Shown piece after piece: positions 16,887-25,989 of a stretch of DNA of 64,000 bases (its first letter is position 1; the number at the start of each line of letters is the position of its first letter). Below the pieces are notes generated by a model, which was not told the origin of the DNA, did no database searches, and saw only the letters and a list, made by a program, of their open reading frames with translations. The DNA comes from Sulfitobacter sp. D7 (lineage in GTDB: Bacteria; Pseudomonadota; Alphaproteobacteria; Rhodobacterales; Rhodobacteraceae). Both the position numbers and the translations under genes were made by a program. Where the stretch lies: contig NZ_CP020694.1 in NCBI RefSeq assembly GCF_003611275.1, positions 992,001 through 1,056,000 of the forward strand. The letters run 5' to 3'.

Positions 16887-18221
16887 TCAGCCCTCTGCAA
16901 TCACCCCGTCGACGGCCTTGCCCAGCATCTCTACCGTCATCTCGATTTCTTCGGGCGGAGAGGTAAAGGCCGGAGCCAGCAGAACGTGATCCCCCGCCGT
17001 GCCATCGGCACAGCCCTGCGCGGGATAGCAGATCATCCCGGCCTCCATCGCCGCCCGCTGAATCTTGCCCGCAAGGTTGCGGCTCACCTCAAAGGGCGTC
17101 TTGCTGTCGCGCTCGGCCACCAATTCGATGGACCAGAACAACCCGCGCCCGCGAATGTCACCGACATGGGCATGCTGGCCGAACCGCTCGCGCAGCGCCG
17201 TTTCCAACTGCTGCCCCCGCGCGCGCACCGCGCTCAGCAAATCGCGGCTCTCGACCTCTTGCAGCACAGCCAGCGCCCCCGCCGTCGCCACCGCGTGCGA
17301 CATATAGGTATGCCCGTTCCACAGATTGCCGCTGCCCGCCATGATCGCGTCGATCACGCTTTCGCGGGCCATCACCGCCGCGATGGGCTGGTAGCCCGCG
17401 CCTAGCCCCTTGGCCATGGTGGTGATGTCGGCACAGATACCTTCCTGCTCAAGTGCGAAAAGGCTGCCGGTGCGCCCCATGCCGCACATCACTTCGTCGG
17501 CGATGAGCAGCACGCCGTGGCGGTCACAAATCTCACGCACCCGCTTGAAATACCCCGCAGGCGCGGGTTGTGAGCCGAGCGATGCGCCCACCACCGGCTC
17601 AGCCACAAAGGCGGCGACTGTCCCCGGCCCCAGTTCAACGATCCGCGTCTCCAACTGATCCGCCAAGCGTTGCGCGAAATCCGCCTCGCTCTCGCCGTCG
17701 CGTTGCAGGCGGTAGGCATAGGCCGCGTCGATATGTTCGACATCCATCAGCATCGGCGCAAAGGGCGCGCGGCGTCCGGCATGGCCGCCCACCGCCAGCG
17801 CGCCAAGTGTGTTGCCATGATAGCTGGGCTTGCGTGCGATGATTTTCGCCCGCGCTTTGTCGCCCCGCTCCAGATGATACTGCCGCGCGAGCTTCAGCGC
17901 CGCTTCCATCGCCTCGGACCCGCTGCCCAGATACATCACCCGCCCTTCGCCAGTGCACTCAGGCGCCCGGGCGATCAAATGGTCGGCCAAAGCCTCTGCC
18001 GGGGTGTTGGTGAAGAGGCCGGTATGCGCAAAGGCGAGCTGGTCCATCTGCGCGGCGACAGCGGCGCGCACGGCGGCGTTGTCATGTCCAAGGCTCGACA
18101 CCGCAGCGCCGCCGCAGGCATCCAGATAGCGTTTCCCCTTGTCATCAATAAGGAAATTTCCCTCTCCGCGCACGATCACAGGTTGCGTGGCTCGCAGGTT
18201 ACGGTGCAATACATGGCTCAT
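16887..18221 (-). CDS. Class III pyridoxal-phosphate aminotransferase
   Basis: A 444-residue fold-type I enzyme. It contains the glycine-rich phosphate-binding SGSEAMEAALKLAR (about 100), the cofactor-contacting Asp242 in LLIADEVMCGMGRTG and the Schiff-base Lys271 in TTMAKGLGAGYQP. The family includes omega-amino acid:pyruvate transaminases and beta-alanine or 4-aminobutyrate transaminases. The gene is divergent from a nucleobase-type ABC importer with a deaminase; beta-alanine or beta-aminoisobutyrate from pyrimidine breakdown would be a fitting substrate, but this is inference. It converges on tonB with a 13-bp gap. Confidence 0.88.
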   Translation of the reverse strand: MSHVLHRNLRATQPVIVRGEGNFLIDDKGKRYLDACGGAAVSSLGHDNAAVRAAVAAQMDQLAFAHTGLFTNTPAEALADHLIARAPECTGEGRVMYLGSGSEAMEAALKLARQYHLERGDKARAKIIARKPSYHGNTLGALAVGGHAGRRAPFAPMLMDVEHIDAAYAYRLQRDGESEADFAQRLADQLETRIVELGPGTVAAFVAEPVVGASLGSQPAPAGYFKRVREICDRHGVLLIADEVMCGMGRTGSLFALEQEGICADITTMAKGLGAGYQPIAAVMARESVIDAIMAGSGNLWNGHTYMSHAVATAGALAVLQEVESRDLLSAVRARGQQLETALRERFGQHAHVGDIRGRGLFWSIELVAERDSKTPFEVSRNLAGKIQRAAMEAGMICYPAQGCADGTAGDHVLLAPAFTSPPEEIEMTVEMLGKAVDGVIAEG

Positions 18222-18344
18222 CGTAGAATCCGATCCTTGGGGTCGACCCTATTTACCGCTTCGCTTGCTGACTGCCACATTAATCAGCACACCGCGCGTA
18301 TTCGGAAAAGCTTGGGCTGACCTAGGGTCAGGAGAAGCTTGACA

Positions 18345-18373
18345 GGTAAATTATTTTATCAAACGGTAAAATA
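18345..18373. promoter_or_regulatory. Candidate operator before the BMP-type importer (TATTTTA-N8-TAAAATA)
   Basis: A perfect 7-bp inverted repeat with an eight-base centre at 18352-18373, preceded at 18345 by GGTAAAT. The half-site GGTAAA occurs twice here (18345 and 18365) and in inverse form (TTTACC) at 18252-18257 near the divergent aminotransferase. A TTGACA hexamer at 18339-18344 could be the -35 element. One repressor could thus control both directions. Confidence 0.55.
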
Positions 18374-18395
18374 CCTAACCAACGGGGGATATAAT

Positions 18396-19403
18396 ATGAC
18401 ACAACGCAATCTCACACGCCGCTTCCTATTGGGCACGGCGGCCATGCTGGCCGGGGCCAGCCTTTTGCCACAGGGCGCGCTGGCTGCCGAGCCGCTTAAA
18501 GTGGCTGGCGTCTATACCGTGCCTGTCGAACAGCAATGGGTCAGCCGCATTCACAAAGCTGCCGAAGCCGCACAGGCGCGCGGCGACATCGAATATACCT
18601 TCACTGAAAACGTCTCCAACACCGACTACGCCCGCGTGCTGCGCGAATATGCCGAGGCCGGGAACCAGTTGATCGTCGGCGAAGTCTTTGGTGCCGAAGC
18701 CGAGGCGCGCGAGGTTGCCGCCGATTACCCAGATGTGGCTTTCCTCATGGGCTCCAGCTTCAAGCAAGATGATGCGCTGCCCAATTTCGCGGTCTTCGAC
18801 AACTACATCCAAGATGCGGCGTATCTGTCGGGCATCATCGCCGGTGCCATGACTGAGAGCGGCAACATCGGCATGGTCGGCGGCTTCCCCATCCCTGAGG
18901 TCAACCGCCTGATGCATGCCTTCATGGCGGGTGCCGCGGAAATGAACCCGGATATCAAGTTCCAAGTGAGCTTTATCGGCTCTTGGTTCGATCCGCCCAA
19001 AGCCAAGGAGACCGCCTTCGCCATGGTGGAGCAGGGGGCCGACGTGCTCTATGCCGAGCGTTTTGGCGTGTCGGACGCGGCGCAGGAAAAGGGCATTCTG
19101 GCCATCGGCAATGTGATCGACACGCAAGCCGAGTACCCCGAAACCGTCGTCGCCTCGGCCCTGTGGCATTTTGAGCCAACCCTTGATGCCGCCATCGCCG
19201 CCGTCAAAGCAGGCGAGTTCATGGCCGACGACTATGGCCGCTATTCCTTCATGTCCGAGGGCGGGTCTTCACTGGCTCCGCTTGGCACCTTCGAGGGCAA
19301 GATCCCGCAAGAGGCGCTTGATCTGGTCAAGGAACGCGAGCAGGCGATCAAGAATGGCTCCTTCACCGTCGACATCAACGACGAAGAACCGAAGTCCTCT
19401 TAA
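18396..19403 (+). CDS. BMP family ABC transporter substrate-binding protein
   Basis: A 335-residue periplasmic binding protein of the Bmp/PnrA (Med) family, which binds purine nucleosides or related compounds. The start at 18396 has GGGGG eight bases before; the leader (TRRFLLGTAAMLAGASLLP..) carries an RR pair suggesting Tat or Sec export. Family features are VAGVYTVPVEQQWVSRIHKA, IGMVGGFPIPEVNRLMHAF and the terminal region with DDYGRYSFMSEGGSSLAPLG. Its stop overlaps the start of the ATPase gene, so the four transport genes form one unit. Confidence 0.92.
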   Translation: MTQRNLTRRFLLGTAAMLAGASLLPQGALAAEPLKVAGVYTVPVEQQWVSRIHKAAEAAQARGDIEYTFTENVSNTDYARVLREYAEAGNQLIVGEVFGAEAEAREVAADYPDVAFLMGSSFKQDDALPNFAVFDNYIQDAAYLSGIIAGAMTESGNIGMVGGFPIPEVNRLMHAFMAGAAEMNPDIKFQVSFIGSWFDPPKAKETAFAMVEQGADVLYAERFGVSDAAQEKGILAIGNVIDTQAEYPETVVASALWHFEPTLDAAIAAVKAGEFMADDYGRYSFMSEGGSSLAPLGTFEGKIPQEALDLVKEREQAIKNGSFTVDINDEEPKSS

Positions 19404-20950
19404 TGACCGATCCAAGACCCGAGGCGCAGGTTGTCCTGCGCCTCGATAATATTACCAAACGATTTGGCAAGCTTACCGCCAATGACGCGATCAGCTTTGA
19501 TCTGCGGCAGGGCGAAGTCATTGCCCTGCTGGGCGAAAACGGCGCGGGCAAGACCACGCTGATGAATATCCTGTTCGGCCATTACACGCCCGACGAAGGC
19601 TTTGTGGAGGTCTTCGGCCAGCGCCTGCCCGCGGGCAATCCACGCGCCGCGCTGGCCGCAGGCGTGGGCATGGTGCACCAGCATTTCACGCTGGCCGACA
19701 ATATGACCGTGCTGGAAAATATCGTGCTCGGCACCCGCTCGATCTGGCGCCCCGGTTTTGGCCGTGCGCAGGCGCGGCAGCGGATTGTCACGCTGATGGA
19801 GGACTACGGGCTGAGGGTGGACCCTGATGCACAGGTCGGCAGCCTGAGCGTGGGTGAGCGGCAGCGGGTTGAGATCCTCAAAGCCCTTTACCGCGAGGCG
19901 CGTATCCTGATTTTGGACGAGCCCACCGCCGTTCTCACCCCGCAAGAGACCGACGATCTTTTTGCCACCATGCGCAAAGCCGTGGCGCTTGGCCTTTCGG
20001 TGATCTTCATCTCGCATAAACTGCATGAGGTCATGGCGATCTCGTCCCGCGTCGTGGTGCTGCGCCATGGCAAGCTGGTGGCCGAAGCCAAGACCTCCGA
20101 GACCGACCGCGCCGCCATGGCGCAGATGATGGTCGGCTCAGAAGTCGCCGCCCCCGTCGTCCGCCGTGCCGATCCGGGTGCCGCGCTGGTGACGCTGGCA
20201 GCCGTCTCCTCCCCCGACATCGGCTCTGCACCCGGGCTAAAGAACGTCGATCTTGAGTTGCGTGCGGGCCAGATCACCGGCCTTGCCGGGGTCTCCGGCA
20301 ACGGCCAAACCGCGCTTGCCGACCTGATCGGCGGGCTGATCCGCCCCGCGTCGGGCACGTTTCACGTGAATGGCGACGCCCCGCGCGGCTGGTCGCCCCA
20401 TGCCGCCATCAGCGCGGGCATCGCCCGCATCCCCGAGGACCGCCACAAGACCGGCACTATCGCCGACTTCGATCTCACCGAGAACGCGGTGCTTGAACTC
20501 TACTCCCGCCCCGGTTTCTCCCGCCACGGCTGGATGAACTGGCGCGCCGCGCGTGATTTTGCCGCCAAGATCATCCAAGGATACGACGTGCGCTGCCCCG
20601 GTCCGGAAACCCGCATCCGGCTGCTGTCGGGCGGCAATATGCAAAAGCTGATCTTGGGCCGCGTGTTGGAGACCGCACCTTCGGTGGTGCTGGCCAACCA
20701 GCCGGTGCGCGGCCTCGACATCGGAGCGCTCACTTATGTGCACGAACAACTCTTGGCCGCCCGCGACCGGGGGGCGGCGGTGCTGCTGATCTCCGAAGAC
20801 CTCGACGAGGTCACGGCGCTCTCGGACGTGATCCACGTGATCTCGGAAGGCCGATTGTCGCCCGGTTTCTCTCGTGGCGAACTCACGCCCGCCGAGCTTG
20901 GCGTCTGGATGGCCGGGGACGGTTTCGAGGAGACATCCCATGCGGCTTGA
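19403..20950 (+). CDS. ABC transporter ATPase with two nucleotide-binding domains (BMP/sugar type)
   Basis: A 515-residue cytoplasmic ATPase. The first domain has Walker A GENGAGKT (44-51), signature LSVGERQRVEI and Walker B ILILDEPT. The second domain, from about 255, is degenerate at Walker A (GVSGNGQTALADLIGG, lacking the usual GKST) but keeps a signature (LSGGNMQKLILG). This asymmetry is typical of double-domain ATPases for the BMP and sugar families. The last codons overlap the permease start by 11 bases. Confidence 0.93.
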   Translation: MTDPRPEAQVVLRLDNITKRFGKLTANDAISFDLRQGEVIALLGENGAGKTTLMNILFGHYTPDEGFVEVFGQRLPAGNPRAALAAGVGMVHQHFTLADNMTVLENIVLGTRSIWRPGFGRAQARQRIVTLMEDYGLRVDPDAQVGSLSVGERQRVEILKALYREARILILDEPTAVLTPQETDDLFATMRKAVALGLSVIFISHKLHEVMAISSRVVVLRHGKLVAEAKTSETDRAAMAQMMVGSEVAAPVVRRADPGAALVTLAAVSSPDIGSAPGLKNVDLELRAGQITGLAGVSGNGQTALADLIGGLIRPASGTFHVNGDAPRGWSPHAAISAGIARIPEDRHKTGTIADFDLTENAVLELYSRPGFSRHGWMNWRAARDFAAKIIQGYDVRCPGPETRIRLLSGGNMQKLILGRVLETAPSVVLANQPVRGLDIGALTYVHEQLLAARDRGAAVLLISEDLDEVTALSDVIHVISEGRLSPGFSRGELTPAELGVWMAGDGFEETSHAA

Positions 20951-21989
20951 ACCCATTGCCAACCCCACATGGACCCGCTCGCTGGGCCTGCCCGCGCTGG
21001 CGCTCTTCATCACCGTGGTCGTGGCCTCTCTGCTGGCCATGATCGCAGGCGCGCAGCCTTTCTCTGTGCTGGGCCTGATCGTCAAAGGCGCCTTCGGCTC
21101 AAAATTCGCCACGCTGGAGACGCTCAACCGCGCCACGCCGCTCATTTTCACCGGCCTTGCCGTCGCCGTCGCCTTCCGTGCGAAACTGTGGAACATCGGG
21201 GCCGAGGCGCAACTTTACATGGGCGCGGTGGTCACCGTGGTCTTGGGCACCGGCGCGCTGGCATGGCCCGCCTTTGCCCTGCTGCCCACCATCGCCGTGG
21301 CTGCCATGCTCGGCGGTGCGCTGGTGCTGCTGGTCCCGACCTTTCTGAAAACCCGCTTCGGCGTCGATGAAGTCGTCACCACGCTTTTGCTCAATTTCGT
21401 CGTTCTGCTTTGGGTCTCTATGCTGCTCGAAGGATCGCTGAAAGACCCGATGGGCCTCGGCTGGCCCAAATCCGCGCGGCTCATTGGCGAGGCGCGGCTG
21501 CCACGCATGGTCGACGGGCTGCGCCTGCACTGGGGCTTTGGCCTCGCACTGATCTCTGCCCTTATTGTCTGGGTCATCCAGCGCCGCACCACGCTCGGCT
21601 ACGAGATGCGCGCCGTGGGCCTCAACCCCGCAGCGGCACGTTTCGCGGGCATCCCGGTGAACCGCGTGCTGATCAAAACCGCACTGCTGTCGGGTGGCCT
21701 CGCGGCCCTCGCAGGGTTTTCCGAAGTGGCAGGGCTGAAGGGCAGCCTCACGTTGGATATTTCGCCGGGCTTTGGCTACACCGGCATCATTGTCGCCATG
21801 CTGGCGCTGCTGAACCCGCTTGGCGTGGTGGTCGCCGCACTCTTCGTCGCGGGCATCTTCGTTGGCGCTGACAGCATGAGCCGCGCAGCCGGGGTGCCGA
21901 CGTATCTGGCTGACATCATGCTGGCGCTGGCGCTTCTGGCGATGGTGCTGGCGATCATGCTGACCAAATTCCGGGTGAGGCGCGACTGA
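20940..21989 (+). CDS. ABC transporter permease, first subunit (BMP-type importer)
   Basis: A 349-residue membrane protein with about nine to ten helices, of the BPD_transp_2 (LivH/RbsC-like) fold. The ATG at 20940 overlaps the ATPase stop. Conserved stretches include LWNIGAEAQLYMGAV, DEVVTTLLLNFV and the cytoplasmic AVGLNPAAARFAGIPVNRV loop that couples to the ATPase. It pairs with the following permease gene to make a heterodimeric pore, as in the Bacillus NupPQ-type guanosine importers. Confidence 0.92.
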   Translation: MRLEPIANPTWTRSLGLPALALFITVVVASLLAMIAGAQPFSVLGLIVKGAFGSKFATLETLNRATPLIFTGLAVAVAFRAKLWNIGAEAQLYMGAVVTVVLGTGALAWPAFALLPTIAVAAMLGGALVLLVPTFLKTRFGVDEVVTTLLLNFVVLLWVSMLLEGSLKDPMGLGWPKSARLIGEARLPRMVDGLRLHWGFGLALISALIVWVIQRRTTLGYEMRAVGLNPAAARFAGIPVNRVLIKTALLSGGLAALAGFSEVAGLKGSLTLDISPGFGYTGIIVAMLALLNPLGVVVAALFVAGIFVGADSMSRAAGVPTYLADIMLALALLAMVLAIMLTKFRVRRD

Positions 21990-22933
21990 TGGATATTCTC
22001 GACATTCTCCTTCAGGCGAGCTTTTGGACCGCCGCCATCCGCATCGCCTCGCCGCTGATCTTTGCCGCTCTGGGCGAGTTGATCTGTGAGCGAGCAGGGG
22101 TGCTGAACCTCGGCATCGAAGGCATCATGGTCGTCGGCGCTTTCGCCGGCTGGCTCACCGTCTATCTCGGCGGCGGCCTGTGGTTCGGCGTGGCGGTGGC
22201 AATGCTATCGGGCATGGCCTTTGGCTTGGTGCATGGGGTGCTGACGGTGCCCTTTGGCCTCAGCCAGCATGTCGTCGGCCTTGGCATCACGCTGCTGGCC
22301 ACATCGCTGACCTACTATTGCTACCGTCTGGTGCTGCCCGAGGTCACCTCGCCGCCGAAGATTGAAGCCTTCCAACCGCTTGAAATCCCGATCCTCTCCG
22401 ATATCCCCGTGATCGGCCCTGCGCTTTTTAACCAGACCCCGCTGACCTATCTCGCCTTTGTGCTGGTCGTCGTCGTGACGCTGGTCCTTTACCGCACGCC
22501 CATGGGCCTTGCCCTGCGCGCAGCGGGCGAAAACCCGGCCGCGGTCGAGGCGCAGGGCCTCAGCGTTTCTGCCATCCGCATCGGCGCAGTGATGGTCGGC
22601 AGCGGGTTCATGGCCGTGGGCGGGGCGTTTCTGACGATGAGCGCGTTCAACTCCTTCTTCTTTGAGATGGTCAACGGACGCGGGTGGATCTGCATCGCGC
22701 TGGTGGTCTTCGGCTCATGGAAACCGGGCAAGACGCTCTTAGGCGCGGTGCTGTTCGCGGCCTTTGATGCGTTGCAAATCCGCGTGCAACAAACGCCGCT
22801 CGGGGCCGACATTCCCTATCAAATCTTCCTGATGGCGCCTTATATCCTGTCAATCCTCGCGCTGGTCGTGATGTCCCGCCGGGCACAGGTGCCAGCGGCG
22901 CTGATGGTGCCGTTCAACAAGGGGGAGCGCTGA
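21989..22933 (+). CDS. ABC transporter permease, second subunit (BMP-type importer)
   Basis: A 314-residue membrane protein of the same fold as the preceding subunit, with the family opening FAALGELICERAGVLNLGIEGIMVVGAF and the coupling loop AAGENPAAVEAQGLSVSAIRIGAVM. Its ATG overlaps the previous stop (TGATG). The next gene, a deaminase-like enzyme, starts 57 bp later in the same direction, so uptake and first catabolic step are probably co-expressed. Confidence 0.92.
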   Translation: MDILDILLQASFWTAAIRIASPLIFAALGELICERAGVLNLGIEGIMVVGAFAGWLTVYLGGGLWFGVAVAMLSGMAFGLVHGVLTVPFGLSQHVVGLGITLLATSLTYYCYRLVLPEVTSPPKIEAFQPLEIPILSDIPVIGPALFNQTPLTYLAFVLVVVVTLVLYRTPMGLALRAAGENPAAVEAQGLSVSAIRIGAVMVGSGFMAVGGAFLTMSAFNSFFFEMVNGRGWICIALVVFGSWKPGKTLLGAVLFAAFDALQIRVQQTPLGADIPYQIFLMAPYILSILALVVMSRRAQVPAALMVPFNKGER

Positions 22934-22989
22934 GTTGGCACTTCCCATCACGCCCTTCGCCGGGCCAAATCAATCACACGAGTAACCCC

Positions 22990-24270
22990 ATGTTCGACCT
23001 CATCATCAAAGGCGGCACACTGCCCGACGGCCGCAGCACCGACATCGGCATCAAGGCCGACAAAATCACCGCCATCGAAGACCTCTTTACCGCTGAAGCG
23101 CGCGAGACCATCGACGCCAGCGGCGACCTCGTCAGCCCGCCCTTCGTCGACCCGCATTTCCACATGGATGCCACGCTCAGCTACGGCACCCCTCGGATCA
23201 ACGCCTCCGGCACGCTGCTCGAAGGCATCGGCCTCTGGGGCGAACTCAAAGAGGTCATGACCCAAGACGAGGTCAAAGCCCGCGCGCTGGAATATTGCGA
23301 CTGGGCGGCCTCGCTCGGCCTGCTGGCCATCCGCAGCCATGTCGACACCTGCGATGATCGTCTGCTGGGCGTCGAAGCCCTGCTCGACGTGCGCGAAACC
23401 GTCAAAGACTACATCGACCTGCAACTCGTCGCCTTCCCCCAAGACGGGCTCTACCGCGACCCGACGGCGCATGAAAACACCATCCGCGCGCTCGACATGG
23501 GCGTCGACGTTGTCGGCGGCATCCCGCATTTCGAGCGTACCATGGCCGATGGTGCCCGTTCCGTCACAGCACTCTGCGAACTCGCCGCCGAGCGCGGCCT
23601 GATGGTCGATCTGCATTGCGACGAGACCGACGACCCCCATTCGCGTCACATTGAGACGCTGGCCTATGAGACCCAACGCCTCGGCCTACAGGGCAGGGTG
23701 GCTGGCTCGCACCTCACTTCAATGCATTCGATGGACAACTACTATGTCTCGAAACTGTTGCCGCTGATGGCCGAGGCTGAGGTCGCCGCGATTCCCAATC
23801 CGCTGATCAACATCACCCTGCAGGGCCGCCACGATACCTATCCCAAACGCCGTGGCCTGACCCGCGTGAAGGAGATGCAGGCCATGGGCATCGACGTCGG
23901 ATGGGGGCAGGATTGCGTCATGGACCCCTGGTATTCCATGGGCACGGGCGACATGCTCGACGTGGCCTTCATGGGGCTGCATGTGGCGCAAATGACCTCG
24001 CCCGAGGAAATGCACCGCTGTTTCGACATGGTGACGAATGTGAACGCGCGGATTCTGGGCTTGCAGGATTACGGCCTCAAGGTCGGCGCGACGGCCTCCA
24101 TGGTGGTGCTGGACGCGGGCAACCCGATTGAGGCGCTGCGCCTGCGGCCCGACCGTCTGTGCGTGGTGGCCAAGGGGCGGGTGATCTCACGCCAGTCGCG
24201 CAATGATGCGCGGCTCAGCCTGCCCGGGCGGCCGGACAGCGTACGCCGCCGCCACAGCGCACATTCGTAA
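22990..24270 (+). CDS. Cytosine deaminase-like amidohydrolase
   Basis: A 426-residue metal-dependent hydrolase of the amidohydrolase superfamily. Signature residues are the paired His in DPHFHMDATLSYG (about 54-60), HCDETDDPHSRH (about 213), SHLTSMHSM (about 242) and the Asp in GWGQDCVMDPWYSMG (about 308), all in the cytosine deaminase (CodA) pattern. It would deaminate cytosine, isoguanine or a similar ring. Its position after a BMP-type importer suggests nucleobase or nucleoside salvage. The exact substrate is not determinable; the last 25 residues are basic and variable. Confidence 0.87.
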   Translation: MFDLIIKGGTLPDGRSTDIGIKADKITAIEDLFTAEARETIDASGDLVSPPFVDPHFHMDATLSYGTPRINASGTLLEGIGLWGELKEVMTQDEVKARALEYCDWAASLGLLAIRSHVDTCDDRLLGVEALLDVRETVKDYIDLQLVAFPQDGLYRDPTAHENTIRALDMGVDVVGGIPHFERTMADGARSVTALCELAAERGLMVDLHCDETDDPHSRHIETLAYETQRLGLQGRVAGSHLTSMHSMDNYYVSKLLPLMAEAEVAAIPNPLINITLQGRHDTYPKRRGLTRVKEMQAMGIDVGWGQDCVMDPWYSMGTGDMLDVAFMGLHVAQMTSPEEMHRCFDMVTNVNARILGLQDYGLKVGATASMVVLDAGNPIEALRLRPDRLCVVAKGRVISRQSRNDARLSLPGRPDSVRRRHSAHS

Positions 24271-24293
24271 AACCGCTCTCTAGCTGACTTTTG

Positions 24294-24322
24294 ATCGGCC
24301 CCTCTCATCGGGGGCCGATTTC
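24294..24322 (+). terminator. Rho-independent-like terminator after the deaminase gene
   Basis: ATCGGCCCC pairs perfectly with GGGGCCGAT around an eight-base loop, followed by TTTCGC. It lies 24 bp after the deaminase stop and before the gap promoter. Confidence 0.65.
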
Positions 24323-24361
24323 GCATCTAAGGCCGATTGAACTCCGCTGCATCCAATGCTA

Positions 24362-24375
24362 TGTTAGCGCTAACC
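24362..24375. promoter_or_regulatory. LacI-type operator before gap (GTTAGCGCTAAC palindrome)
   Basis: A perfect 12-bp palindrome at 24363-24374 with the central CG typical of LacI-family operators, 41 bp before the gap ATG. CceR, a LacI-family regulator of central carbon metabolism described in Rhodobacter sphaeroides, is the obvious candidate in this bacterial group. The palindrome is seen; the regulator identity is inferred. Confidence 0.6.
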
Positions 24376-24415
24376 GCGCCAATCCGCCCGAAACCGGGCC
24401 ACCGGAGGACCCACC

Positions 24416-25417
24416 ATGACCACAAAAATCGCGATCAACGGCTTTGGCCGCATCGGACGTTGCGTGCTGCGCGCGCTGATCGAGAACGGCTTTGACGGGA
24501 TCGAAGTCGTTGCCATCAACGATCTGACCGATGCCGAAAACCTGTTGCACCTGCTGAAATACGACTCCGTCCATGGTCGCCTGACCGCGGACGCGGAATT
24601 GAAAGACGGCAGCCTGCATGTCGCAGGCCAGACCATCCGCATGACGGCGGAACGTGACCCGGCGAAACTGCCTTGGGGCGATGTCGATGTCGCCTATGAA
24701 TGCACCGGTTTCTTCACCACGCGCGATGCGGCGGTGAAGCATTTGGAAAACGGCAGCAAGCGGGTGCTGATCTCGGCCCCCGGCAAGGGCGTTGACCGCA
24801 CCGTGGTCTACGGGGTGAACCATCAAGAACTGACCGCCGAAGACGTGATCGTCTCCAACGCCTCTTGCACCACCAACTGCCTCGCTCCGGTGGCCAAGGT
24901 GCTCGACGACACCTTTGGGATCGAGACCGGCTATATGACCACGATCCACGCCTATACCGGCGACCAGCCGACCCACGACAGCCCGCACCGCGATCCGTAT
25001 CGGGGCCGCGCCGCTGCCTTGTCGATGGTGCCAACGTCCACCGGTGCCGCTGCCGCGATTTCCGAGGTAATCCCGCATCTTAAAGGCGTGCTCGAAGGCT
25101 CTGCCGTGCGGGTGCCAACGGCCAATGTCTCGCTCGTTGATCTGTGCATCATGCCCAAGAAAACCGCCACGGCAGAGGCGGTGAACGCGGCGATGCAAGA
25201 GGCGGCCAACGGTGCGCTGAAGGGCGTGCTGGCCTATGAACCCGCGCCATTGGTTTCGGCTGATTTCAACCACGATCCGCATTCCTCGACCCTTGCCCCC
25301 GAGCAGACGCGGGTGACCGATGGCGGCATGATCCGCGTGGTCAGCTGGTACGACAATGAATGGGGTTTCTCGAACCGCATGAACGACACCGCGCGTGCGC
25401 TTGCCGCGTTGATCTAA
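24416..25417 (+). CDS. gap: Type I glyceraldehyde-3-phosphate dehydrogenase
   Basis: A 333-residue NAD-linked glycolytic and gluconeogenic enzyme. The Rossmann motif is INGFGRIGR (7-15); Asp36 (AINDLTD) favours NAD; the active-site Cys151 is in SNASCTTNC; the C-terminus has WYDNEWGFSNRM. GGAGG lies about nine bases before the ATG. It converts glyceraldehyde-3-phosphate to 1,3-bisphosphoglycerate and back. The gene stands alone with a LacI-type palindrome in its leader. Confidence 0.97.
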   Translation: MTTKIAINGFGRIGRCVLRALIENGFDGIEVVAINDLTDAENLLHLLKYDSVHGRLTADAELKDGSLHVAGQTIRMTAERDPAKLPWGDVDVAYECTGFFTTRDAAVKHLENGSKRVLISAPGKGVDRTVVYGVNHQELTAEDVIVSNASCTTNCLAPVAKVLDDTFGIETGYMTTIHAYTGDQPTHDSPHRDPYRGRAAALSMVPTSTGAAAAISEVIPHLKGVLEGSAVRVPTANVSLVDLCIMPKKTATAEAVNAAMQEAANGALKGVLAYEPAPLVSADFNHDPHSSTLAPEQTRVTDGGMIRVVSWYDNEWGFSNRMNDTARALAALI

Positions 25418-25461
25418 GCCGAGAGTTCTGGGGCGCGGGGAGGTCCTTCCCGCGTTCCACT

Positions 25462-25989
25462 CTACAGCGACGCCGCCGCTCGGCTCGCTTGGTCATATTG
25501 CCCCGACATCGCCCGAAGCTGCGCTGCTATCTGGCGCAATTCCTCGCCCGAGATATCGGTGCGCGGCAATCCATCGAGAAAGCAGGCCTGCCGGATCGCG
25601 CGATAGGCTTCGCAAAGATCGGACCCCGCGGCGGAGGTGCGATAAAACACCTCCTTCCCGCGCTTTTCGGCACTCAGCAGTTCGGCCTTTACCAATTTGC
25701 GCAGCGCATAGTTCACCGTATGCGTGTCTTCGATATTCAGCAGAAAACAGATATCCGTCAGCCGCTTTTCCCGGCCCCGGTGATTGGCGTTGTGCAGTAC
25801 GAGGATTTCCAGCGGCGTCAGATCTCCATTGCCCGCCGCCGCCATGCAGCGCGACATCCAGCGGGTGAAAGCATTGTAGGCGATGATCATCCCGTATTCG
25901 AGTTCAGAGGCTTCCCAACCATCGCCCTCGGCCAAGTGGCGCGAAGAGACGATCCGGCGTGACGGGGTTGGGGGTACTTCTTCCGACAT
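25462..25989 (-). CDS. MarR-like winged-helix DNA-binding protein
   Basis: A 175-residue transcription regulator; the ATG at 25989 (MSEEVPPTPSRR) is preferred to an upstream alternative. The winged helix runs from about 60 to 135 (LTPLEILVLHNANHRGREKRLTDICFLLNIEDTHTVNYALRKLVKAELLSAEKRGKEVFYR). Alphaproteobacteria have a conserved family of this kind (HTH_27 type), whose targets I cannot name. It converges on gap and shows no neighbour that reveals its regulon. Confidence 0.82.
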   Translation of the reverse strand: MSEEVPPTPSRRIVSSRHLAEGDGWEASELEYGMIIAYNAFTRWMSRCMAAAGNGDLTPLEILVLHNANHRGREKRLTDICFLLNIEDTHTVNYALRKLVKAELLSAEKRGKEVFYRTSAAGSDLCEAYRAIRQACFLDGLPRTDISGEELRQIAAQLRAMSGQYDQASRAAASL

